Source: Polytrichum commune
Taxonomy: Eukaryota; Streptophyta; Polytrichopsida; Polytrichales; Polytrichaceae
Assembly: GCA_950295325.1 (NCBI GenBank)
Contig: OX485804.1
Coordinates: forward strand, 36,458,001-36,522,000
DNA: 64,000 bases
Direction: 5' to 3'
The notes under the pieces were generated by a model, which did no database searches, had not been told where the DNA came from, and saw only the letters and a list, made by a program, of their open reading frames with translations. Made by a program: the position numbers and the translations under genes. Position 1 is the first letter of the stretch. The number at the start of each line of letters is the position of its first letter. Positions 1 to 10,047 of this stretch are shown here, one piece after another.

Positions 1-263
1 CATCAGTGACCAATTTCCCGCAATTTCTTTCTTTGTTTTAACTCCATCGGCCTAGCCCTCCTTACTAGGTACTCTCATTCTCTTGTTGATTCCAAATAGT
101 GTCCATTTAAAAACTGTCGTGCTTTCTCCGTTAACCCAATTTTATCACGGTGCTTGCGGTTTCCCCTTGTGAGATAATGTTAAGAATCCTCTTTGCTTTT
201 CACCTGTCATTACAAATTGTTGCCTGTGAAATTTTAATTCGGCGCACAGTGAGCCACTCTCCA

Positions 264-484
264 GGGAAGAGTTTTGGGCATAATCGGCTGAGATCCTAAG
301 TTAGTGGTTCCAAGACCAACCGGGTTACATGTTGACATCGTTCGGCTTTTCTGTTTTGAATCGGAAAATATATTCTCCAAATGGGTTTTGAATATTTTGA
401 ATTCTGGAAATTCCTCCAAATGGATTGGAAATTCTAATGAAGTCTTGAACTTGAACCCATTATTTCCCAAACTCAACCGGTTTG
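264..484 (-). repeat. F1 dispersed repeat, copy 1
   Basis: This is a ~210-bp element defined by comparing five places in the window. In the minus orientation it begins with an AACCGGTT-type motif, repeats that motif about 40 bp and 180 bp further in, and ends near a CCCAAAA(A) block. It aligns along its whole length with the copy at 62659-62870 read in the opposite direction. No coding capacity is seen. It may be a solo LTR or MITE-like unit, because the 62.6-kb copy has a TATATAAA-like motif near its end. The 18-base C run at 487-504 directly follows it. Confidence 0.65.
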
Positions 485-486
485 GT

Positions 487-504
487 CCCCCCCCCCCCCC
501 CCCC
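487..504. repeat. poly-C homopolymer (18)
   Basis: Eighteen C in a row. It is one of six C/G runs of 11 or more in this window (others at 1159-1177, 20029-20041, 35409-35419, 47344-47356 and 54199-54213). Its length may be a sequencing estimate. Confidence 0.9.
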
Positions 505-633
505 ATTTACTACACCAAACCTCCTTTTCACAAGTGCAGTCTACCCCTCCCTGCCTATAATCCCCATCTGCAACAAAAAAGAAGAAGAATAAAGAATAAA
601 ATAAAATAAAAATCACAAATTTGGGCCGCTTTC

Positions 634-1105
634 TCATGCCCCAATCACACCAAAGTTTCCGTCCGGTTCGAGCCGTGAAATGGTTGGGGTATCTGTTGAG
701 ATATGGATGCCGACCCACCACTTTCACACTATTACATTGGGAGATGCCGACGGATGGGTTTGTAACTGGCATGTGTCATCAACCCCTCATGCTATGATCA
801 CACCAAAGTTTCTGTCCGGTTCCAGCTGTGAAATTGCTGGAGATTTTGTTGAGAAATCGATGCAGACCCATCACTTTTCACACTATTACAACGGGAGATG
901 CCGACGGATGGTGTCCGAGCTGGCAGGTGTGATCAACCCCTCATACCCTGATCATACCAAACTTTACATCCGGTTCCAACCGTGAGATTGCTAGGGATTC
1001 CGTTGAGAAATAGATGTTGGCCCACCACTTTTCACACTATGACAACCGGAGATGCCAACAAACGGCGTCTGAACTGGGCGGTGTGATCAGCCCCTCATAC
1101 GGGGG
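634..1105. repeat. three-unit ~153-bp tandem repeat
   Basis: Three head-to-tail units start at 634, 786 and 940, and a fourth start motif (CTCATAC) lies at 1094. The spacing is 152, 154 and 154 bp. Each unit carries the blocks TCACACCAAAGTTT, GTCCGGTTC, CCCACCACTTTCACACTA and GGAGATGCC in the same order. The period is close to a multiple of three, which keeps a frame open across 680-985, but that frame does not look like a protein. It could be satellite seed DNA or a tandem block inside a decayed element. Confidence 0.85.
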
Positions 1106-2189
1106 CCATATCGGAGGGTGCAGTTGACCCCCAACCAACCCAATCAGTGCACCCCCCTCCCCCCCCCCCCCCCCCCCAAGAACGTGTGCCGCTTATCCAG
1201 CAAGGATGAGACAAACTCCCATCCAACACAGACTGGCTGGATGCAGAGCGGCGTGACTAGTATATCACGATCGCCATTGCCGCTTGCAATCAAAATCCGT
1301 TCCAATTGGCATGCGCCAATGCACCTTTTCCCGGGGCCTCCCAATATCCTCTACTCCGTCCCGTCTTTGTGTTCTCCCACATACATCACACATGGTTTAT
1401 TGCGATTCCTCCGGTCCGCCATGGATTTCCCCAATATCGCAACCGTCCCCTCCATTCCAGAGAGAATGAAACAGCAGGCCAGTACTCTTCTTTGTGTGGC
1501 TATGGCGTCGTTTGTCAATCCAATGTTTCAAGGCCCAACTTCCTCACCTTCTGAATGTAAATCGGAATGCATCAACTGGCCCTCGACTTGTTTGTTGGGA
1601 CCCAGCATTGGGATGACACCTCCGGCAGTGATGGTGATGGTGATGGAGGCGTCCGGGCTGAAGCGACTCCTCGTCTCCGAAATGATGTGGGCCGCAAGAA
1701 AAACGACGAGGCAGTTGCAATGGTTTTGCTTTTCTTTTCAAGTTTTGAAGTGGCATTCGATGTGGACGATTATACCAATTGTCATTCAAATGTTAATACA
1801 CACGCTCATCCAAACGTTGCCAATCTCACCCACTTTTATAAAAGTTAGGGATATTTTTGGCTATTTCATCCTCACAAATCCATGGAGTAATCGCAAAAAC
1901 GTATGTTTTTATTTTTAGAATCATCGGCGCATAGCCGGATTGAAACTCACTAGGCAATTGCAAAGATTGAGCTTTTAACATAGACTGCGCCATCTGTTGA
2001 GTCGTTTGCCCCATCATTGTACACCCCATCTAGTGGACGACAAGGTGCTTTACATTTCCCAATCTACATACTTCCATTGGATGTACATGTCGGTTGAGGA
2101 GCGATCGTGTAGGCGATCCAATGCAATCTAGTCTACTTTTAGGTGGGAGGAATTCAAAACTGGCGTTAAGGCCTTTTTTACATGAGCAT
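1106..2189. other. no gene recognised; poly-C run inside
   Basis: A frame stays open over 1118-1918 but begins at GTG, reads through a 19-base C run (1159-1177) and matches no family I know. Overlapping frames are open to a similar degree. I call no gene here. Confidence 0.5.
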
Positions 2190-2500
2190 CGAAGTTATCT
2201 CATTTTTACCCAAAAATAAGCATCTTTGATGTTCATGCAAAGTTTATATTGAAGTGGCAAATTTTGATCGGAGTCGACACGTTCACATGATCTCCCAACA
2301 CAACAAAACATGACCACTTCCCACTTTGACATACTTTTACAGATTCTAATCATTTACAAATCGCATGGTTCATGTGTCTTACGTGTAGATACCCATGTGA
2401 GCTTGAGGTTTGTAGTTATTTTGATTGAGGACGAATGAGGTAGGTGGGATCATGTTGGAAACAACCATCCATCAACTAGAAATTGGTTGCTTGGGAAGTT
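2190..2500 (+). repeat. F8 dispersed repeat, copy 1
   Basis: This ~290-bp stretch is paralogous to 9060-9340. Shared blocks in the same order include TTTGATGTTCATGCAAAGTTT, TTGAAGTGGCAAA and, at the end, AGAAATTGGTTGCTTGGGAA. No coding frame is conserved between the copies. Confidence 0.7.
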
Positions 2501-2802
2501 ACGAGTTAACAAACATAAATTATTTTCAACATGCACCATGTGTTGACATTATAGAGCATGGCTTACTCACAAGATTGAGATTGCTATGAGCTCGAACCAC
2601 TCTCTCCCCCTCTCTCCTCCCCCAAGCTCTCTCTTATACCCAAATGCACTCCTAGTCTTATTCATCTTTTTCCATAGCATCTAAGAGATAATTTTAGAAG
2701 TCTCAAGCCTTACTAAATGTAGACTGAAGCTTTCTTATCTATATACATAAATCATTTCACGTACGATATTTTCTAATCTTTTGGCTCAATCACAATCCTC
2801 GA

Positions 2803-3112
2803 GTTGGAACTGTCTAATTCCAACTGAATTCACTCATCCATTCTTCTAGTTGGAATTGTTTAATGGATAACATCCATATGCTAGGAGTTGTCTAATTCCG
2901 ATTCATATCTTCTAGTTAGAGCTATCTAACTCCAACACAAAGGATCTTCTGGAGGGAGCCATCTAACTCCCACTTGGAGTTGTCTAACTCCAACGCAAAG
3001 ATCTTCAATCGGGAGTTGTCTAACTCCCATGCACAATTCCTTCGTGGGTTGTCTAGCCCACCTGCATCATTCTTTCTGACCCAATTCTTTCTTTGGAGTT
3101 GTTTGACTTCAA
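2803..3112. repeat. array of ~8 short hairpins with a GTCT loop
   Basis: A run of short inverted repeats follows the plan stem-GTCT-stem, with typical stem GGAGTT and partner AACTCC. The clearest are 2803-2824 (7-bp stem GTTGGAA), 2954-2971 (GGGAG), 2974-2993 (TTGGAGTT, 8 bp perfect), 3011-3028 (GGGAGTT, 7 bp perfect) and 3044-3061 (GTGGGTT with AGCCCAC, one wobble). Weaker ones are at 2884-2899, 2915-2936 and 3093-3112. Spacers often contain AAAGATCTTC-like sequence and the pitch is about 33-49 bp. Stem bases differ between units while pairing is kept. Frames on both strands read as short peptide repeats (for example ELDNS on the minus strand), which I take to be a by-product. Confidence 0.8.
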
Positions 3113-3884
3113 ATAACATCTGCTCACATGCTAAGTACAACAAAGTACGGTTAATATTCTTTCTTGCATAACCAAACATTGAATCTTTTACTCCAAGTAT
3201 ACCCCAATGATGAGACTGGAGTATATATTGCAATCATAAACAACATCCTAAAATCACATGCTAAGAAATTGAAAAAGGTCCATGTGATCATGAAGAGGAA
3301 GAGACTCTACACTCTGACCTACTACAACTTTTGCATCTCCGCCGTGGATTTGGAACTAGAAAATGACAATCTTCATAAATACACAGACTATCCAAATGAG
3401 TGCGTGTTCCTATTCGGAGTTACGTATTGCTATAACTATTTATTGAGAATGTAGTATTATACCAAGCATAGTCGTTTATGGTCTATAATGTCCAAACAAC
3501 CAATTGCTCATTGGACAAGATGATTCCCGATCCAATGCAATGGCGAAAAACTTTGTGCCCACTATTTCCTGTAACTTACAAGTGCAACGATTCCCACGTG
3601 AATGACATTGTGATTACAGAAGCGGATTAGTCAAAGGCACACTGGGAGCATGCTCTAAAGCTAGAATAGCTTTCAAGGCAAAAAAGTGCTTGAGAATTCC
3701 AATCAATCTTTAATGTCTGTCCACCAAACCATTTGAACGATGAGCTCCTTCTAGATGGCCGTCCAATGACGCCCAAATTGGTCACAACTAACGCCACCCC
3801 AAAGCGCTAAGGGTGCATTTCGATGTAGGCCGCTCACCCACCAGATTCTAGTGTGATTAATGACAAACTTGTCCAAATGTAGAG
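3113..3884. other. no gene recognised
   Basis: A+T-leaning sequence. The stretch 3395-3470 resembles the start of the 240-bp duplicated unit that follows (shared GGAGTTACG..TTGCTATA block), so it may be an older third copy. No protein family was recognised. Confidence 0.4.
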
Positions 3885-4345
3885 AGAATCTTGTGGGGTA
3901 AGGTTCATTTGTGCCAGCTGCACTCAATATGATATTCAACATCACTTATTATTTGGAATTACGCAATGCTATATTTGTTTATTGTACATCTCGTATTCTA
4001 ACAACAAATGTGAAATTTGTTGTTTGGGCATTATGGAGCATTCACAACTTTACTTGGTAAGAGATTACATCGATAGTAAACAGATATGGAGTTGTGTAAA
4101 TCCAACGCCATATCTTGATTAGAGGAAATCTTGTGGGGTAGGGTTCATATGTGCCAACTGCACTAAATATGATATTTAGCATCACTTACTATTTGGAATT
4201 ACGCAATGCTATACCTATTTAATGTACATCTTGTATTCTAACAACAAATGTGAGATTGGTTGTTTAGACATTATGGAACATTCACAACTTTATTTGGTAA
4301 GAGGTTACATCGATAGTTAACAAGATGTAGCATCGTGTACATCCA
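3885..4345. repeat. 240-bp tandem duplication
   Basis: The block AATCTTGTGGGGTA occurs at 3887 and again exactly 240 bp later at 4127. It is followed in both places by the same ~200 bp with scattered substitutions, through GGAATTACGCAATGCTATA, TCTAACAACAAATGTGA and TTACATCGATAGT. Divergence is modest, which suggests a fairly recent tandem duplication of non-coding DNA. Confidence 0.85.
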
Positions 4346-5940
4346 AATAGTAAGATGACACTAAATATCATGTTTAGTGTAGCTATTATTATCTTTTCAA
4401 ATCCGGGTCCACCTGCTAACCCCCTCCTTCTGGTTACCAAGGATGGAGTTTTAGACCAACATTGGTTCTCTTGAGCCTTGGACAGGTTTTAATCTTTTGT
4501 TGACTAATATTTGTAGGTTAAAGATTCTTTAGTGGGCACATGGAGGTCTAGCGGCATGTGTCCACTGCCCTTCACACACTAGCAAACCGCCATAATGTGA
4601 TTGGATGGCGGCTTGCGCTTAACTACATGCAAACACCTCTGACCTACTATTATCTAGAATCTAGTGGACAAGCGGCCTACATGGAAACTCACCCTAATTG
4701 CAAAGAACCGCATAGAGCTACTGGATGAACACTCATTGATTAGCGAGGTCAAAGTGTCAACTATAGCTTGAAAGTAGTACATATTGAACCAAGATTCCAT
4801 GTTGGAGTTCGGGTAATCTAGGACAAGATATTATACGTATACAATGGAAACAGATGAGACCGATCCATGTTTGGTATGTAGTTAGGGGTTAACCCCTAAA
4901 TGCTCAAGCCTTCACATTTCATTTTCGGGCATTTCCGGCATCAATGTTGACACTTGTTGTTTTGTAGAAAATTAAAAATCCAACCATACGGATGTGAACT
5001 AAACTACCGTATATTCTTGCTGCAAAAAATTGAAGTCAATTGGACCACAATTTCTAGGTCAAATTGACATATAAACATCACCTCCATTTGGGTGGCAGCT
5101 AGAGAAAATTTTGAGATATTTGCTTCACGACCATTTCGGTCATGCCACAATAATATGCTATGTGGATGAAAAATGAGCTACTCCAAAAACAAATTGGGTT
5201 TTTTTTAGCAACTTTAGATGAAGTCTATCACTCTCGAAGTTGGAGGGGCCACATGAGGTCATTTTGGGTGATATTCCATTTTTAATGTGTATTATTTTTT
5301 TTTCTTCCAAATTTGTCTAGTCAAGTTGTGCACATGCTTGGACCATGTCCCTAGGGGAAAGAACCCCACCCAAAATGAGCATCATATGTGAGAGATAATG
5401 GCTCCCAAATTTGGCTCCTACATTTGGACAACACATGGAACCGCCTCCCAAAACAAGCAATATGAACCTAACAAAAAATCGTACAGGCTTGGAGTATGAG
5501 GTTTTTCTATGTTATTTTGGTTCACATGGTAGTGGGCACCACCCTACACCAATAAATACCTTCCATCCACATAGATTGCCACCTGATAGGCCGCAAACCC
5601 ATCAAAATACCACGTGACAACCCATTTTTGGTTGCATGAGCATTTAAGGGTTAATTGTTTCAAGCTACCGTTGCATGCTTTACGTGACAATAAGAATTAT
5701 GATCATAATGAGGGCTTATGAAAATTATTTCTAAGATTCATTGTAGGAGGACCATCAATGTTTATGGGATTTCTAACCTCACAGGGTGATCCTTTGATGG
5801 TGCTCACAACTTTTCTTTTGTGATCATCCTCGAGAAACCCTTTACAAACTTATTTCATAACACGGCTTAGAAAATGCTTGTAACTCAAATTAAGTAAATG
5901 AAGACATATTCTTAAAATGTGGACTTATCATGATCCGGCT
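4346..5940. other. no gene recognised
   Basis: About 1.6 kb with only short open frames and no family similarity that I can see. It is intergenic or decayed repeat sequence. Confidence 0.4.
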
Positions 5941-6004
5941 GGACTTTAACCGGTTATTTCTCAAGCCCGATTGGTTCATATGTAACTAGTGGTTAGTTCT
6001 CTCC
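5941..6004 (-). repeat. F1 dispersed repeat, fragment
   Basis: This 64-bp fragment carries the terminal AACCGGTTATTTCTCAA..GGTTCAT..GGTTAGTTCTC portion of F1. It aligns with 13895-13956 in the same orientation. Confidence 0.6.
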
Positions 6005-6067
6005 AATCATTGCCTACCGGCATGGGAAGAAACTCATAAAATAGGCAAAAACTGACACCAATACAAA

Positions 6068-6200
6068 TAATGAATAGTGCCAATGTGAATAATAAAAATA
6101 TCATGAATAGTTTCGCTATTTTCTCAATGATAGTGCTACCATGAATAATACCGTGATGGATAATGTTTCATGTAAATAATACCAAATGAATAATGCCGGG
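6068..6200. repeat. degenerate ATGAATAAT tandem repeat
   Basis: The motif ATGAATAATACC and close variants recur about eight times over 130 bp, interrupted by non-repeat bases. It is low-complexity sequence. Confidence 0.6.
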
Positions 6201-6487
6201 AGTATAACTCCACCCAAATTTCCAAGTGTCAACCTCAATGTATGAATAGTAAATGAATGTTCTTACTTTGTCCAAGGGCCCTCAAAACATAAATGGCATA
6301 TTCCAAGGTTACGGAACCGACCTACATGGCTGAATAATGTTACATATTTTCCAAGCATCCAAACTTATATGAACAACTCTCAAAACAATAGAAGTACTAG
6401 TAAAGTATGTGGGTGTTACTTGGTTTGTTTTCCATGTTCTCCAACTTCCACCAAACTAGATTCACACCACAACAATTTGTGTTGCAA

Positions 6488-6519
6488 ACCCCCTCCCTCC
6501 CTCCCTCCCTCCCTCCCTT
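6488..6519. repeat. (CCCT)n microsatellite
   Basis: Seven uninterrupted CCCT units. Confidence 0.9.
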
Positions 6520-7061
6520 ACTTACTGATGGTTATCGAAAATGCATGTTTGTTGAACCGTGAACTGAAAACACGGCTCCTCTCAACTGTGTTCATTGTCG
6601 AATGCGGATCGGTTGACAGAAGTTGAAGATGCGATCCGATCTCTTAGAAATACGTGTCTTTATGGTGTTTGTTCTTTGATCCTTGCCCGAACCACACACC
6701 AATCAAACATGGGTGTGTGATTAAGAAAAGCAACTGACGAAACACACCCGTGTGCCTTACGATTATTTTGCGGGCAGGCCTTTGCCATGCTTGGTTGCAT
6801 GAAAGTACTTTGTAAGAGGGGAAGTTGCGGCCACAATTGCCTCCAAGCAATATCTGCAGTGGAAGTAACGAGATTTGAGCGCGGCCAACACTCAAAAGCT
6901 TGTGAATGGGACTTCCTTACACTGACCCATGCAATCTTCAGGCGCTGCTTGTGTTGTTTTTCTACTACTTTGGGTGTAACTTCTTTTGCAACTGCCGCCA
7001 GTACATGCATCTCTCAAAGTCGTCAAAAACAGGTAGGGTACACTCTCATGATCAGCTCCAC

Positions 7062-7410
7062 AATGTCGACCTCCCTCTTAATGTCACTCGTTCTCTTATA
7101 TCCCGAAACCCTAGGAACCGGATGGTTCTCGGTTCGAATCTCACTCCTTATTGTCACGTTTCCCTCTCAAATATCATGGGTTTTCACAATAAACGAAATC
7201 GTCAAAGAATTCAATCCACACGCGCTCAGACGCAGTTCGTTGTCATCAATGTCGTTTGTTGTCGTAATTGCAATGACCACTTCGTGTTGTTTCATAGCGT
7301 CACATGCTATACTATTTTATTTTATTTTATTTTTATCAATCTTCCATGTTGACGCCACAAAATTCTTTAATATGACGTGCACTTCAGTTGTTGCAAGCGT
7401 GATATCACAT
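7062..7410 (+). repeat. F2 dispersed repeat, copy 1
   Basis: This ~300-bp family has three copies here (others at 32851-33166 and 58564-58846, all on the plus strand). Ordered shared blocks are CTCCCTCTC, a TATATC/TTGAAACCCTA block, TGTCATCATTGTC..TTGCAATG and ATATCACATGCACT..GTTGC. This copy contains GGTTCGAATC, which looks like a tRNA B box. I see no tRNA fold or A box to go with it. Confidence 0.7.
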
Positions 7411-7492
7411 TGTTTAGAGAGTGTACTTGACATTGAGTTGGTGAGCTACCTAAACTTGGGAGTGAGTGTCATCACTTCTTGAGACCAATGAA

Positions 7493-7674
7493 TGGGGAGA
7501 ATTGACCGCTTATTACAAATGAACCGGTTGAAGTTCAAGAAATTAAGAGATTTACCGATCATTCTAGAGAAATCTATGGAATATACCTTAAAGAAAAACC
7601 GAAAGATCACAACATGTAACCGGTTGGACCTGGGAAACACTAGGATTTTGACCAATTATACCCAAAAATTCCCC
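7493..7674 (+). repeat. F1 dispersed repeat, copy 2
   Basis: It carries AACCGGTTGAAGTTCAAG, TTACCGATCATT, CAACATGTAACCGGTTGGA and a terminal CCCAAAAATT. It is colinear with 62659-62870. Confidence 0.7.
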
Positions 7675-7965
7675 AAGACACATATTGAGATTGTTGTGTT
7701 CCTTGAGCAATTCCTTGAAATTTGAGGACCAGTTGGCTCGAAGTAAGATGAGCCTACTACATTTACTTTCTAGTGCTTTGACCTCTTTTGATGTGCAATT
7801 AATTATCGAAAAAGAATTCATCTTGCACAAATCCAATGTCGTAAGAATGAGATCAAGGTGACAACATGTCAATTTGTGATGAATGTTCAAAGACTTTATA
7901 AGATCTTAATTGGTTATGATGTTTGATTGGTGTGTGTTACGGTAAGGATCAAAGAACAAACACCA

Positions 7966-9059
7966 CACATGACATATGGCCGACAATGATAGCCTATGCC
8001 AAGGGCACTCTTGAGAAAGGTAAAATAGTCTTATATTCACATCAATATAGAAATAAATGCTCTTTTTTCCTTTCTTTTAAAAGAGATTGAGTTACGGTTG
8101 CAAATTTCATGTACTATCGCATAATCAATAATTGCTAATCCACAATTGAAAGGACCCATGTATTCAATTATGAAATCAACATACATGCATTTCCAATAAT
8201 CAAATTTGAATCAAGGAAGGTTCACTTCTTTGCTAACGCTTCATTGTAGGTTTGCTAATGCAACACAAGTTTTGTTGTGTACATCTAATTGCTAGAAGAT
8301 GGAGCACATGAATACCAAACCAAATAACACACACATACCTTATGACATTTTCTTATGTGGTTATATAGGCATGCCCAGGGTGGTTAGTGTTGCACACTCA
8401 CTCTTTGGGTATCCCAACTAATGAGCCATCACATTATTCCTTCAAATTCAATTCGAAGTGTTCGTATCTAGAGTGATATCAAACTATTTTACACCCAAAA
8501 GTAGGTGTTGGAACAATACATGTTGTCTACCTTGAGTGACCAACCAAGGAATCCCAAATTTGAATTTAACCTCTTTGTGGACTTTTAATCCTTAAATTCC
8601 TAAACTTATGAAAGGGTTCTTTCGAGTGCATTGCACTCAATGTTGGTTGTGGTATTTTCTTAGACAATTTTTGAGGTTAAAATGGGATTTATTCATAGGC
8701 TTTTTAAATATGGGAGATGAGTATTCCAAGGTAAAAGATGGGCATGACTGATCCTTCGGATTTATAGATTATAGCAATTGAGGCATGTGTTGTAGGGAAA
8801 TGTCTCGTTTTCTCCCCCAAGAAAGACTTTTGACCAATCAAATTCACTTGAAAAATGAGCGGAATGCTTGTGTGATCCACTAGATATAGATGGGAACAAC
8901 TCAATAGTTGAGCACCTCCACAAATTTTCATGCCAAAATATGCAAATCATAGTACGCTAGTCACCTTTGCATCATACATGTCAAATAATTCCTTCAAAAT
9001 TAAAGAATGTCCAAGTGTTAAACTAAACAACCCTTACGCACGAAGACTATTTGTACACA
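7966..9059. other. no gene recognised
   Basis: About 1.1 kb of A+T-leaning sequence with short frames only. Nothing was recognised. Confidence 0.4.
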
Positions 9060-9340
9060 AGCATCAAAACTATCTCACTTTTACCGAAATTAAACATTTT
9101 TGATGTTCATGCAAAGTTTGCATTGAAGTGGCAAACATTGATCAGAATCAGAATCAAAATGAGCTCTTCCCACAAAACACTTTCTTCCACATTCTCATCA
9201 TCTCCAAATTGCATGGGTCATGAGTCTATGGGTTGATCCATGGTGGCTTTGTGTTCATAGTGATTGAGTAAGGTTGGTTAATGTAGGGAAGTAATCATCC
9301 CATCAACCAGAAATTGGTTGCTTGGGAAAGGGTTAATCCA
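9060..9340 (+). repeat. F8 dispersed repeat, copy 2
   Basis: It aligns with 2190-2500 (see there). Shared blocks are TTTGATGTTCATGCAAAGTTT, GAAGTGGCAAA and AGAAATTGGTTGCTTGGGAA. Confidence 0.7.
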
Positions 9341-10047
9341 TGGTTACCCAGATTCAGCACAACCGAGTCATTTGAATCACAAATTCAATAATTTGACCAA
9401 AGCAAGATCTCAGATACAGTACATCATCAAATGACATGAAGTATTCAGGACTCGTGGTATCAAAATTCCGTGTCTGAGAAAACTTCTTCCTAGCCTACTC
9501 CAAATTGCATTAACTGAAACCATTTAAACTGACGGTATTGGAGGGTGCAGATTTTCCTTGGGTTTTGGTTAGCTGGGGTTTCAGAAGGATTGGGTTGCAT
9601 GTGCACGAGGAAAATGACACTCCCCAAGAAAAAGCAGCTTGTAATACCAAAGATCATTGATGTTTGTCAAGTACTAAATTGTGAAAAACACATTAATGGA
9701 TAGCTTACACTACATGTTTGCAATAGGTCAAGAAAAGATAACAGTAAAGGAGAATTAACATACATCCAGATGACTTGTAGACCAAAAATTCTAACTGGAA
9801 CCATAGCCAGCCACAAATGCAAAAATTAAGAGTCAATGGGCACTGCAGGTCTGACATGAACAACACTTCCAGACAACATTTCCAAAAGTGTCAGCCCAAG
9901 CCCAGGCCCATGAAAACCCAAAATTGTCTCATTAGTACTCTTTAGAAAGGAGAAGTACATCAATTGCTACAGACTAAAAGGCTCAACCTAAGTCGATTTC
10001 AAGAAGGCAAGTGACCAGCATAGTACACCTCAGAGTTGCTATGTCTC
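9341..10047 (-). other. 3' flank and probable 3' UTR of the peroxiredoxin gene
   Basis: This sequence lies directly downstream of the minus-strand peroxiredoxin stop codon. No reading frame or repeat was recognised. The polyadenylation site could not be placed because no clear AATAAA hexamer was seen close to the stop. Confidence 0.35.

Larger units (their letters stand above)
6652..7965. mobile_element. composite element bounded by inverted F3 termini
   Basis: The left end (about 6655-6715) and the reverse complement of the right end (about 7914-7963) share a ~48-bp block. It begins TGGTGTTTGTTCTTTGATCC and ends ACACACCAATCAAACAT, with about five differences. These are the same terminal sequences seen in the F3 family elsewhere. 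Between them lie an F2 copy (7062-7410) and an F1 copy (7493-7674). A frame of 231 codons (6787-7482) is open but mostly overlaps F2 and resembles no transposase. I read this as a non-autonomous inverted-repeat element or a nest of several, not as a gene. Confidence 0.55.

Noticed and set aside
680-985. Open frame across the 153-bp repeat as a repeat protein
   Set aside because: Openness follows from a period close to a multiple of three. The frame breaks in the third unit.
1118-1918. 266-codon open frame, the longest unspliced frame outside known genes
   Set aside because: It starts at GTG, runs through a 19-base C run, has other open frames over the same bases and resembles no protein family.
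2922-3233. Minus-strand frame with ELDNS repeats as a small repeat protein
   Set aside because: The peptide repeat is a direct result of the DNA hairpin array. There is no family match and no promoter context.
7128-7145. tRNA gene suggested by GGTTCGAATC
   Set aside because: No cloverleaf arms or A box could be paired around it. The T-stem bases do not match.
6787-7482. 231-codon open frame as a possible transposase
   Set aside because: It overlaps the F2 repeat, whose other copies do not keep the frame, and shows no catalytic motif that I recognise.
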